A stretch of DNA of 64,000 bases from assembly GCA_033558025.1 (NCBI GenBank), contig JAUCEF010000018.1, positions 2,914,001 through 2,978,000 on the forward strand, in the 5' to 3' direction. The notes beneath the pieces are model-generated. The model saw only the letters and a list, made by a program, of their open reading frames with translations, made no database searches and was not told the origin of the DNA. Made by a program: the position numbers and the translations under genes. Positions 22,090-32,459 of the stretch are shown in pieces. The stretch comes from Phytophthora sp. 'mugwort'. Lineage: Eukaryota; Oomycota; Peronosporomycetes; Peronosporales; Peronosporaceae. The stretch's first letter is position 1. Every line of letters starts with the position of its first letter.

Positions 22090-22566
22090 CTTACGGACTC
22101 GCCGCATACCTCACAGTAGAAGCCGTTCTACCAGTTGTGTGAGGTTTCTTTTCCTTTGATGAATGTTTCGCTTTTTAATATTGCATCGAAAATCTTTTAT
22201 TGCTCGCTTGTAGAAACTTGCCACTCATACTAGTGTTCGGGAGCAGTGTGAATGCCCAGCGTATGGCGTAGCGTTATTCTTGAACGTATTGCGTTTCGGT
22301 CACGATTTGTCTACAGCTGCAGAACAGTTCGGTTGTTTTAACCATATAAAAATCCGTCGCGAATGCATATCCATTTCGTAATTCAGTTTAGCAAAAAAGC
22401 AGTGCTATAAAACTAGCAGGCTATCCAACTGTAGTTGCCGCCGTCTCTGTCCACTTTGAACTTCAGTCGGCCGTTGCATCCGATTCGTTGGCATCACGTC
22501 CAATATCCCTCGCACTCCTATTTCTGCGGTGGAGCAACCACTTGGCTTCCTGCATTGCTCTCCGTC
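22090..22566. other. spacer between TPP and GBBH genes
   Basis: No gene found. The first 200 bases are T-rich 3' flank. The final 150 bases before ATG 22567 contain pyrimidine-rich runs such as CTCGCACTCCTATTTC that could include a transcription start, but no motif is secure. Confidence 0.4.
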
Positions 22567-24308
22567 ATGCGCCGCTTCTCCCGCGTTCTTCCTCGAGCTG
22601 TCGCGGCGGCCACTGCCTCGCAACCCCGCACCATTGCGCCGATCCTTCAACATGGCTGGATACAGCAAGGTGCCCTGCAACTCAGTGGCGATCCCTGCAG
22701 TGTGCTACAGTATATTTGTTGACGCATAGTGTTTGGGTTTGTTGCAGCTTCGTGCAAAGCCAACATCATGCAGTGGCGCCAGTTCTCCATTGTGACGGAC
22801 AGCCACGACCACGACGAGCACACGTCCATCGCGCAAGAGGTAAGCTGCTATACTGAAGTGTTGACACATTTAGAGAAGACTTACATTGAGTGTGAGAGTA
22901 GCTGCTTGGCGTAGACGTTCAGCATCGCGAGTTCATCACGTTGCGCTGGCACGATGGCAAGAGGAGCAAGTTTCATCTACTTCATCTGCGCACGTGGTGC
23001 CCGTGCCCGGAGTGCGGCCACCCGACAGGACAGCGAGTTGTTAACTGCGCCGAGATCGACATAGACAAGCTGGACATTGAGAATGTATTTGGTACGTAGC
23101 GTCGTGAGATAATGTCACTGTAGCATTGTGTTAATGTGGATTGAATGGATATTTTGCTGCGCAGTCAAGGGCGACATGCTGAAGATCGTGTGGAACGACC
23201 GCCACGAGTCCAGCTTTTCGTGCAAGTGGTTGATTGAAAACAGCTATTCGGACTGGGCCCTGGACCAACATGCTCATAGTATGGCGACGACCCCGCTGTC
23301 GCTTGACGTGCCAGTTCCCTCAACGGAGTATGCTCGCATGATGGACACGAATGATGACGAGGGTCTGTATGAGGCGCTTCGCCAGGTCGTTGAGCACGGA
23401 TTCACTGTTATTAAGAACACCCCTTCGGTGTCAGGCGCTGTCAAGACCTTGGCGGAGCGCATTGCTCCCATCTCGCACTCGTACGTCCATGCCGCGAAGA
23501 GTTATGTTCGTTGCTAATTGTTGATTGGCATTGTTTACGTGCATAGGTTCCAGTATGGTGATGTCTTCGACGTGGTGGCGGAGCCTAAGCCTGTATGTAC
23601 TAACTACTCTGACGGTTTAATTGTCATCTGAAGTGATATGGTATGTCTATATATCTTCGCTAGATCAACATTGCGTACACTACCGTTTACTTGAAGAGCC
23701 ACGTGGATTTGGCGTATTACGAGTCTCCTCCTGGATTCCAGTTCCTGCACGCACTTCGCTTCGACGAGTCTGTCAAAGGTGGTGAATCAACCTTTGTGGA
23801 CGTTTTTGCTGTTGCGGAGGAGTTCCGTCGTCTTCACCCACAGCGTTTCGCTACGTTCTGCCGGGTGCCTGCGACATTCAAGAAACACCACCTCACCCGC
23901 GAGAGAGCAACGATCATGGAGTACCAGCGCCCACACATCCAGCGCAATCATCGCGACGAAGTTATTGCTGTGCATTGGAGTCCTCCATTTGAGGGGCCGC
24001 TGAAGGTTCCATTTGATGACGTCATGCCGTACTACGACGCCTATCGTGTCTTCCACGAGCTCGTTGAAGGTGGCAAGCACCGCTACGAGTTCAGGCTGAA
24101 GCAGGGTGACACTGTGATCTTCAACCAGCGTAGAGTCCTACACGGAAGGAAGCAGTTCACGCCGTGCTCGGACGGTGTGCGCCACCTTCAGGGCACCTAT
24201 GTCAACATCGATGACGCGCTCTGCCGCTACAATGTGCTGCGCACTCGCTTCGGCGCGGACGACCCCACCGCCAAGAATCACCGAGTTGCCAACGGCAACT
24301 TCTTGTAA
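22567..24308 (+). CDS. gamma-butyrobetaine dioxygenase-like 2-oxoglutarate oxygenase
   Basis: Six exons: 22567-22669, 22748-22839, 22923-23091, 23165-23480, 23547-23592, 23664-24308; 456 residues. The N-terminal domain binds zinc (CPCPECGHPTGQR), as the DUF971 part of GBBH/BBOX1 does. The C-terminal TauD-type domain gives HVDLAYYESPPG (HxD iron ligands), FDESVKGGES, and NQRRVLHGR with the distal His and 2-oxoglutarate Arg. GBBH makes L-carnitine from gamma-butyrobetaine. Trimethyllysine dioxygenase is the close alternative; the motif spacing is shared by both. The first exon (MRRFSRVLPRAVAAATAS) looks like a mitochondrial presequence. The exon 1 donor (GTGCCC) is the weakest splice call. Confidence 0.9.
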
Positions 24309-24486
24309 GACACTCAATAAACATCGGCATAGCAAAGTCAGTATTTGATCTGCAACGCATGAGTTCACATAAACTTTTGATGTGTAAGTTGAAGTTGGAC
24401 TCAGATCTGATTCTACGTCTGAGTTCAAATCTGATCCAGTGAAATGTGTGTACGTTATGTAACATGAAGTATTGTATTAACGCAAC

Positions 24487-27389
24487 ATGACGCCGACGCT
24501 GCTGCTGCGTCTGCTGTGTCTGTGCGCCGGCCTAGGGGGTTATCTGTGCTCGAGCGGCTTGCTGCGGCTGAACGAGGTCTTCTTTCATACATTGGCATCC
24601 TCGACCCCCGACTGGAATGGCCAGAGCGCGCAGCCTGATGGTCAACAGGAGGTCGACGCCGCCTATGACCGCCTCGTCGTCGTATTGATCGACGCGCTGC
24701 GAGCAGACATGGTGCTGGGAAGCGCTGCAATGCGCGGCAACGCGGACAGTAATCAGCCACAGGTGAAGGGGGAGCTAAACGCCCACATGCCATTCACAAG
24801 CAGTCTCGTGAGGTCTGGTAGAGCTCTGGGCTATGTTGCCCACGCCAGTGTTCCAACCGTGACGATGCCTCGCCTCAAGGCGCTCGTGACTGGCAAAGCT
24901 CCGGCGTTTATTGACATTCTGAAGAACTTTAACTCGGCAGTTTTGGATGAGGACGCTAATTTGGTGTCAATGTTGGCGGCGAGCGGCAAGCGCATCGTGT
25001 TTTATGGTGACGACACGTGGCTCAAGCTGTTCCCGGAGACGTTTGAGCGGTCTGATGGCACGTCGGGATTCTATACGAGAGACACCGTCGAAGTGGACAA
25101 CAATGTTACACGGCATTTGAGCGAGGAGCTGGACCCGACCATGCAACATGAAAAGAGTGGAGATTGGGATGCTCTAGTGCTGCATTATTTGGGTTTGGAC
25201 CATGTTGGTCATCTACGCGGACCAAGATCGTTATTAATGAAGGATAAATTGCAGGAGATGGATGGTGTCGTGAAGTTGGTGGTGAATTCGGTACGGGAAC
25301 AAGATGCACAGAGGAGGAAGAAGGATGACGCAGCGCGCCCGTCGCTGATCTTGCTGTGCAGTGATCACGGTATGTCGGAGGTTGGAAACCATGGTGGGGC
25401 TACGTTAGAGGAGTCCTCGGCACTGCTGATGTTTATGCGTGGCGACGGTAAGCCGATGCACGCTTCGGGAGACGTTTCCTACAAGCAGAAGCGTAGTCAG
25501 GTGGACCTGGTGCCTACGATTTCCTCGCTCTTCAGTCTCCCCATTCCGCTCTACAGCACGGGGTTGCTGCTACATGATGTCGTCCTAGCTTCTTCTGATG
25601 CTGCCACTCATCACAGATATTACTATTTGCATGCATTGTATCGCAACTTCCTGCAGCTGTATGCTCTTGCCAAGATTAAGTTCCATACGTCGGCTTTGAT
25701 GAGCTTTGACCAGCAATTTGAAGTGCCATTGAAGAAGTTTCGCAAGCGTCTGCAAGAATATGGGGACGATGTCGATATTGACCAGGAAACGGCATCGGCA
25801 ATACTCGAAGCGTGTGAAACCCTACAAGCCAAGGTCGCACAGAGTGATGGATCTGAGTACGATTCCACCACGATTTTTTCCGGCTTGGTGCTTCTGCTTA
25901 TCAGCGGTATTACTACACTGACAATGCTTTCAAGAGCCGTCAAAGTGGAAACAGAGGCGCAGCAGCAGACCCGTCACGTGCTAATTGTTCTTGGTGTGGG
26001 TAGCATTGTGCAGATTGTGAGTTTATCGTCAAGCTCTTCGATCGAAAATGAGCACGCAACGGCGTTCTTCATGACAACGTCACTACTCGTTGCTATCGGA
26101 ATCATAATGTTGCGACGGGGCAGGTCGAATGAGTCGCCTTACCCACTTGTAATAGTGGGATTGTTACTTGTGGTCACACGAATGTTGCGAGCACGGAACC
26201 AAATTATTAACTTCTGGCGGCTTAATGGGCTCGAAGTCGATGCCAACTTGCCTGGAAACGAGTTTGCTACAGATGATTCCGTGTCGATATTGTCCACAGC
26301 TCCCGTGCTGCCGTCAAGCATACTACCTCGTGGTGTCTGTGTGGCTTTAATATCCGGGATTGTGCTGCGAAAAGCTGCAAAGCACATCAAAACAGCTCTA
26401 AAAATGGGGGCCGTGTTAGATTTTTTTGTTGGCATCGGCAGTGGAGTGCTATTTGTCGTTGGCATGTTGGCAGGCCTCAGAGTCAAGGAGCTTGCAGATC
26501 AGACTATCGTTGAAGACGATGGAGCGAAAGTGTGGAGAATGTGGGCATCCCTGGATGCTGATACAAGTGCACGCGTCGTATACGCAAGTGCCGTATTCGT
26601 TGCAATGTTGGCGATCCCCGTTGGACGAAGTCTGCGTCTTTCGTTGCTGGAAATTGTCCTTTGGCTCTTGGTTGGACTGCTCCAACGCGGTGCCAATTTC
26701 CCGACGCTCTGCCTTCTCTGTGTTCAAATGGAATCGATAGCGTCGCTGCTCGACTGTGAACAAGCCACAGTATTTCGTCATAGTGGTGCCGTTATGGCGG
26801 GGCTCGCAATGTGGCTGTCACAAGCAGCCTTCTTCGCGCTGGGCAATTCACACTTGGTGACCACAATCGATATAAGCCAATCGTACCATGGCTTGTCGTC
26901 ATATTCACAGACTTTGGTTGGTGTACTGACCTTTGTGAGCATATTCTCCGGCCCGCTACTGTGTTTCGTGAATCTTTTTCAGTGGTTAAATGTCACACCC
27001 GTTACCACATTGTCATCGACGCGGAACACGACATGGACTGTGTGCCTGACGATCTTCACCTACCAGACACTTCGGTTCGCTGTCTACACGTACGTGATTT
27101 TTGTGGGATTGTTCCTACTCTTATTTTCGCGCTAACTTTGTAAGCATTTTGTTTCAGCATTGTGGTGTACTTGATGCGCTTTCACTTGTTCATCTGGAGC
27201 GTCTTCGCCCCCAAGGTACGAGTTAGCACTACGTTCCCGCTTCCATCTACTGCTCTAACTGAAGTTGTCTGCGGTCATTGCAAGATGCTGTACGAGTTAG
27301 CGCAATTTGCTGTCTCCCTCATATTGGTCATTTTGCTGAGTCTACCTGCGAAATATCGAGGCGACGACCAAATTTATCATGATCTATAG
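24487..27389 (+). CDS. GPI ethanolamine phosphate transferase, PIG-G/GPI7-like
   Basis: Exons 24487-27089, 27158-27215 and 27285-27389; 921 residues. Introns of 68 and 69 nt place the last membrane helix in small exons. An N-terminal signal anchor (LLLRLLCLCAGLGGYL) leads into the alkaline-phosphatase-like lumenal domain: VVLIDALRADMV, VPTVTMPRLKALVTG, FYGDDTW, HYLGLDHVGHLRGP and LCSDHGMSEVGNHGG give the metal-binding residues. From about residue 455 on come a dozen or so hydrophobic segments. The end (RFHLFIWSVFAPKMLYEL) is typical of the PIG-G/PIG-O families. It adds ethanolamine phosphate to a mannose of the GPI anchor in the ER. The choice of PIG-G over PIG-O rests on total length and motif feel. 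Confidence 0.88.
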
Positions 27390-27817
27390 AAGTGATACAA
27401 TTCATAGGATGGCTCGACTTAATTCATTGTGCCTGTACGTCACATGGCTACATTGTCGGCGATGTCCCAAACGACGACCGCTCATCCCTCTGTAGGTCCC
27501 TCCTTAAGCGACGAAAACATGGCTACAGCAGTGTTCACCAAGCAACGACACAAAGAGTGGAACACCCAAAACACAAAATCCAGTTGAACCAAGAAAAAAG
27601 AGAGAAATATTCAACTACTTTAGCACCTCGTTTGCATCCAGCAGCATCTTCCCAATAGGACACCAACATCAGACACAGGTCGCGTCTCTACTGGCGCCCT
27701 CTTTCCTCCAAAAAATATAGAAATAGGCTAACGCGACTTGATGCTGAAGTCCACGAAACTCCAACGCGTTTCCCACGCCGACAAGAGGCTGCGAGCAGGA
27801 CGAACCTGTCGCTACAC
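27390..27817. other. spacer between convergent PIG-G-like gene and eIF5A
   Basis: No protein-like frame is present. It holds the 3' flanks of both genes, and the short plus-strand frame at 27392-27658 lacks any recognisable feature. Confidence 0.5.
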
Positions 27818-28306
27818 TTAGGCGCCCAAGTCCTCCTTCTTGGCAATGATCTGCTCAGTGCCGCAGGCCTTCAGGACCGTCAGCACCAGCTGCTTGCCCT
27901 CATCGAAGTCCGCGCGAATCTCGTCAGCGAACGTCTCCGGGAAGGTGGGCAGCTTGATGTCCTCGCGGGTCTCACCGGCGTCGTCCATGAGCGAGCAGAA
28001 GTCGTCGTCCGTGATGTCGAGCAGAGTGAACTCGGCACGGGACACGAAGGGCACCGACGTGGTGTGCGTGGAGGGGACAATATCCTCGTACTTCTTGTTA
28101 GTGAAGATGTCAAGAGCCGTGAAGTTACACTTGGCGTGGCCGTGCTTGCCGGTCTTGGAGGTCGACACGCTCACCACCTTGCACGGGTGGCCCTTGATCA
28201 TGATGAAGCCGCCCTTGCGGATCTGGCCAGCCTCAGACGGGTACGTCTCGGAGGCACCAGCGTCGGTCGAGTGGAACTCGAAGTCGTGCTCCTCGTGCTC
28301 AGCCAT
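27818..28306 (-). CDS. EIF5A: translation factor eIF5A
   Basis: 162 residues, intronless. The hypusine loop STSKTGKHGHAK is complete; the lysine to be modified is Lys54. The N-terminal KGGFIMIKGHPCKVV SH3-like part and C-terminal OB-fold part (FTALDIFTNKKYEDIVPSTH onward) are in normal order and length. eIF5A helps the ribosome move past stalling peptides such as poly-proline and needs deoxyhypusine synthase, which is not in this window. Codon choice is strongly biased to C/G in third position (for example AAG, GTC, CTC), as expected for a highly expressed gene. Confidence 0.97.
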   Translation of the reverse strand: MAEHEEHDFEFHSTDAGASETYPSEAGQIRKGGFIMIKGHPCKVVSVSTSKTGKHGHAKCNFTALDIFTNKKYEDIVPSTHTTSVPFVSRAEFTLLDITDDDFCSLMDDAGETREDIKLPTFPETFADEIRADFDEGKQLVLTVLKACGTEQIIAKKEDLGA

Positions 28307-29048
28307 TGTAGATAGTGGAAGTTGTGGGGAAAGAACCTAAAAATGGATACCAAATTGTCATTAGCGGAATTGTCGCTCGATGGGACGGGAGCCGAGGAAT
28401 CTGGTGGTGTAGCTGCTGTGGAGCTCTGCACAAACAGACGTCCCAGCTATTGCTGCTGTTGCTGCTGTTGCTGCTGCGTCTGCACCACCAGGACCCGCTG
28501 CTTAGGAATGCGCTCGTACCTTGGGAAGGGGGGAAACTTAACTGGGGATCCAAAACTGAGTGCGCTTGCTGGCCAATTATCCGCCAGAGGAAGCCACCGG
28601 TTAGAGCAGCCACACAAACTGATCCGGTATATAATTGGATAAAACTGCGCTAAGCGCGCTTAAAAGTATAAAGCGCTTAAATAGTTACGTTTTCACGCTG
28701 CCTATTGACTAAAATGCAGCCATGAACGTTGCTGCGTTTGGTTCCATGCGGTGTGGAAGAGCGGGAGCGTACGAGGCGATCCACAGCCAGATGCGAATAG
28801 CTGGTGGCAATGCTGTCGAGCAAGATGGTCGTTGTCCTCGAGTATCTGGCATAGACATGCAGGCATATGATGCTCCGTGCACCAACTGCAAACCCTACCG
28901 GTTGAAGTACCGGTGCAAGATCGCTTTTGGCAGTAGCCAGTCGGTGGCGCGATAGAAATGGTGACGCAAAATGTATATGCGTCATCGGATCATAAACATT
29001 CCCCCAATAGTGAAAGAAGGGCATCATCATCATCATCGTTGCTGCAGC
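28307..29048. promoter_or_regulatory. divergent region between eIF5A and cofilin, with CTG microsatellite
   Basis: 742 bases without a protein-like gene. At about 28447-28477 there is a trinucleotide-like run of TGCTGCTGT units (GCTGCTGTT repeated), about 100-170 bases upstream of the eIF5A start and read as CAGCAG/CAACAG on its coding strand. Just before the cofilin ATG there is a short ATC run (29018-29038). Both could be leader sequences of the highly expressed genes at either side. Confidence 0.45.
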
Positions 29049-29546
29049 ATGGCGGAGCCCCATATGAAGACAGCAGGCGTGGCCCAGTACATCCGCCACC
29101 AGGACGACGTCCCCGCCAACGCTATCTCCCCCACGGACGCCGTGGTGACTGAGTTCAAGCAGCTCAAGATGCGACGCAAGTATCGCTACGTTCTGTTCCG
29201 CATTGAAGCCGACAAGGTGGTCGTGGACGCCACGGCGCCGCCATCGGCCACGTTCGCAGACTTCAGCGCTGCGCTACCCGACTCGGACTGTCGCTACGCC
29301 GTTTACGACCACGAGTTCGTGACTTCTGACGGCCGCAAGTCCAGCAAACTCTTCTTCGTCACGTGGATCCCGCAAAACTCGCACCCGGGCTTCAAGATGG
29401 CCTACACACACGCTAAGAGCGCCATCCAGAGTGTGTGCGAGGGCTGCTTCGAGGTCAGCGCTGTCATCAAGAAAGAGGTCTCGCTGGGCATGGACATCAC
29501 GGAAGGAGGAGCCTCTGACTCGGATAGCGACTTCGAGGACGACTAA
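29049..29546 (+). CDS. ADF/cofilin actin-binding protein
   Basis: 165 residues, intronless. The ADF-H fold is clear: SPTDAVVTEFKQLKMRRKYRYVLF, then DCRYAVYDHEF, KLFFVTWIPQNSHPGFKMAYTHAK with the long actin-binding helix, and a C-terminal acidic Asp/Ser tail (SDSDSDFEDD). Such proteins sever and depolymerise actin filaments. Starting at 29049 gives MAEPHMKTAGV; the next ATG at 29064 gives MKTAGV, close to the usual cofilin beginning, so the true start may be either. The acidic tail is unusual for small cofilins. Confidence 0.93.
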   Translation: MAEPHMKTAGVAQYIRHQDDVPANAISPTDAVVTEFKQLKMRRKYRYVLFRIEADKVVVDATAPPSATFADFSAALPDSDCRYAVYDHEFVTSDGRKSSKLFFVTWIPQNSHPGFKMAYTHAKSAIQSVCEGCFEVSAVIKKEVSLGMDITEGGASDSDSDFEDD

Positions 29547-29696
29547 AGCAGTACCTATCAAGTTCTGCAGAGCTCTGCGATCTGGACGGATTGGTTGCAT
29601 CCTTAAAGTCTATTCGGACGAGTGGCACTCGCCCCTCGTTCTCGTGTTTCTTACGTGAATTAAAAGCTGTCCAGAACTTTATTTTGCATTACCCGT

Positions 29697-32363
29697 TTAC
29701 TTGGACGTCGTGGCCTTAAGGTGTTGGCGTTGCTTGTTGCGCATAGCCAGCATTTGCTTCTTGAGCGCCCGCTCTGCCTCCAGACTCATACGCTTGCGCT
29801 CCTTCTCGCGGTATTCCTGGGCCTCATGCTCAGCGCGCTTGCGCTTCTCATTGCGCGCCTTCTCCACGGCGCGTGTATGTTTGATATACACGAATCGCGT
29901 GTACTCGTGGGTGAGCATGCGTAGCACTGCCACCCCGGGACCACTGCGGTGAAGAAGCATATCATGCGCAGTCTCTAGTTTGCTCAGCGCATACGAATCG
30001 TACGGGCGTACGAGACGCATCGCTTTATCAAAGAGCGCCTGTACTACAGGCGTCACCAGGGAAGATTCCTTCATCTTCGGCGATCGCGTGCTCAACGTGA
30101 GTGTGGTGACAGGCGCTGGTGCCTTCTCTGCTTCCGGCTCTACCTTGACATCGTTTCTCTCATGCTTTGATGGAGTAGTTGCTGCTGCATCTGTTACTAT
30201 TGAGTGTCCGAGTGCCGATGAATCTGGTACTGTAGGATCGTTCTGTGAGCTGGTCGCACCGCTCACTGTCGACACTGCTGAAGCTGAAGCCGGGGCAGGA
30301 GTCTTAGATGCTGGAGCACCAGCATTGCGAATAATCTGAGCCACGCAAGCAAGCCACCTTGTCGTGCGTTGAACATTAATTCGCTCCATCTTTGGGGGGC
30401 CTAATGCTTGTTGGGCTGCGTGCTGCCCTGTCACGTTGTTGGTAGATTTGCCATCAGTCGATCGTGGCGGTTTACGAGATGAAGCGTTCGATCCGGAGCC
30501 ATACGAATAACCATGATGTCCTTTGGCACCAACTGGGTTAATGTAGCAACCGCTCTGCACAAACTTGCTCTCCTTTTTCTCAAAATCCAAGCGCTTTGCT
30601 TCCTTACGAGATGCAATAAGACCACGCGCATCAACTGGAGCACGACAGACACCGCAGATAATGTCATCCGTCATACTTGGGAGGCCCTTGGGCAGCGTAA
30701 TGTCCTTTCGTACACCGTCCTCGACAATTGAAATGGAATTTCTTTTCTTCTTGACACCATTGCTCCCCGTCAGTGGAAGATATCTTTCGCGCTCACGAAT
30801 ATTTGACCGGCGCTTCGTGCATCTCCAGTGCTGCACGTGCGGGGTCGCAGATTTGTCGCCTCCAGAGCAATAGAACAGATGCTGTCGCTCGTGGAAAGGG
30901 TCCAGACACACATCACAAGTGTATTGCTGACTGAATGGACCTGGATACTTTGCCACGTACCTCGGCGGATCAAACATCCTTTCAAGACGTCGAAAGAGCT
31001 TCTGGTCATTCACGAATTCTTGCGCAGGTGTCGGTGGCAGTGCGTACACCTTTTCGAGCTGAGGCACGTGACTCAAGAAGAACTGAAGCACTTGGAGATG
31101 CTTGACGTTATAATCAGGAGGCTCGCTCTTGCTGGCACGCAAACCCTTGTCGCAATATCCAACCATCAAAGCTGCTAAATCGTGCATCACGGCCGCAGCA
31201 CTGGTGTAATCCGGCAAATGCTTTGCAACTGTACCGAACCTGCGCATGTCATCCCGACCAACAAGTAACCGGATGGGGCGTGTAATTAGCTTGGCTAAAA
31301 GATCGCCAATGTCTTCAGTGCAATTGCGATGACGCTCGCAGTACGCATGGAACTGCACGATATGATCGGTCCGGAGCTCAACGTGACCTGTTCCTTCCTG
31401 GGCGCACATAGCGTGGAAAAAATGCGCGCAATTGACACGACGACATTGTATTCGAACTCCAGCAGTCGAATGACAGAAACAGCACTCACTGGAAGAGATC
31501 GGGTCTCTCATCATCACCTCGTGTACGTCAGGAACCGCCTCCTCGGGCTCTTCAGCAGCAAATGTTGCCTTCTGCTCGGTATCTTTATCAACAGCAGCGA
31601 CACCAGATTCCTTCTCAGCCTCATGTGCAGCTTCCTTCGCAAGCTCCTTCTTCGACACCTTCTCAACAGGTTTAATCTTGCTTTCCTTCACAGTGTGCGC
31701 AGCCAATCGACGTGGATCCCAATTGATACACAGCACGTGACCAAACTTCACGGTCGTCCCCGAAATATTCTCAAACTTGCCGTATTGGCTCCAAAACTCT
31801 TCATCCTCACTCTCCTCCACCACCTTTAGAGCTTTATTACCTCCGCCTGCTTTCCCACAGTACACGCACGTGGCCACTCGTCGCTCCGCCCCGTGTCGAC
31901 AGCAGTCACATTCCCATTCCGACGTCTCTGTCGCCACGTCGCTCTCCTTCATTGTACTGCTCTTCTGTTTCTCCCTCGTCTTCTTTGCGTCGGCGTAACA
32001 TTTGTCGTGAACTGCGAGCTTGCAGCCCACGCAGACGCGCAATTTGTACCCGAGTGTAGCGCTATTAACGAGGTCGCATTCAGAACACCTCATTATTTGA
32101 CTTGTGTCCTCTAAGGCGTCAAATGCGTCCTTGGGAGTGGCGTGTTGCGCGCCAACCGCCGCATCGTGGTCGCGCCCCGATTTCTCGGCCTCTACGTCCT
32201 CCATGACGACGTCGGTAGCGGCGTTCGAAGTGTCTGTGTTCTGTTCATCTTCCTCGGAGTCGGGCGGCGCCGCGGGCTTCCCCGGGGCGGTGCTGGGCGC
32301 GGCCGCAGACTCCGTCTCCTTAGGCATTGTCGACGGCCGTTCCGCTGATAAATGAGACCCCAT
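29697..32363 (-). CDS. PHD / extended-PHD zinc finger chromatin protein
   Basis: Intronless, 888 residues from ATG 32363; ATG 32327 (MPKETES) is also possible. Zinc fingers: a CSEC...CVGCKLAVHDKC...CDCC finger near residue 92-150, then CVYCGKAGG...FGHVLCINWDP as the first half of an extended PHD (about 168-220), and CCFCHSTAGVRIQC...HFFHAMCA...CERH as the second half (about 300-350), as in Jade/BRPF/AF10-type readers. A later CDVCLDPFHERQHLFYC...CGVC group (about 490-600) is another Cys-rich module. The C-terminus is a charged coiled coil (KARNEKRKRAEHEAQEYREKE split by Arg/Lys). Acidic and Lys-rich low-complexity links separate the parts. It probably reads histone tails; the exact complex is unknown. 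Confidence 0.85.
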   Translation of the reverse strand: MGSHLSAERPSTMPKETESAAAPSTAPGKPAAPPDSEEDEQNTDTSNAATDVVMEDVEAEKSGRDHDAAVGAQHATPKDAFDALEDTSQIMRCSECDLVNSATLGYKLRVCVGCKLAVHDKCYADAKKTREKQKSSTMKESDVATETSEWECDCCRHGAERRVATCVYCGKAGGGNKALKVVEESEDEEFWSQYGKFENISGTTVKFGHVLCINWDPRRLAAHTVKESKIKPVEKVSKKELAKEAAHEAEKESGVAAVDKDTEQKATFAAEEPEEAVPDVHEVMMRDPISSSECCFCHSTAGVRIQCRRVNCAHFFHAMCAQEGTGHVELRTDHIVQFHAYCERHRNCTEDIGDLLAKLITRPIRLLVGRDDMRRFGTVAKHLPDYTSAAAVMHDLAALMVGYCDKGLRASKSEPPDYNVKHLQVLQFFLSHVPQLEKVYALPPTPAQEFVNDQKLFRRLERMFDPPRYVAKYPGPFSQQYTCDVCLDPFHERQHLFYCSGGDKSATPHVQHWRCTKRRSNIRERERYLPLTGSNGVKKKRNSISIVEDGVRKDITLPKGLPSMTDDIICGVCRAPVDARGLIASRKEAKRLDFEKKESKFVQSGCYINPVGAKGHHGYSYGSGSNASSRKPPRSTDGKSTNNVTGQHAAQQALGPPKMERINVQRTTRWLACVAQIIRNAGAPASKTPAPASASAVSTVSGATSSQNDPTVPDSSALGHSIVTDAAATTPSKHERNDVKVEPEAEKAPAPVTTLTLSTRSPKMKESSLVTPVVQALFDKAMRLVRPYDSYALSKLETAHDMLLHRSGPGVAVLRMLTHEYTRFVYIKHTRAVEKARNEKRKRAEHEAQEYREKERKRMSLEAERALKKQMLAMRNKQRQHLKATTSK

Positions 32364-32459
32364 CAAGGAAATAGACTCGAAAGGGGAAGGGGAATCTATT
32401 TTTTGTGTGCTGCAAAATAGTCCAGAAGTAATTTATCCGGACAAAATGAAATCATCATG

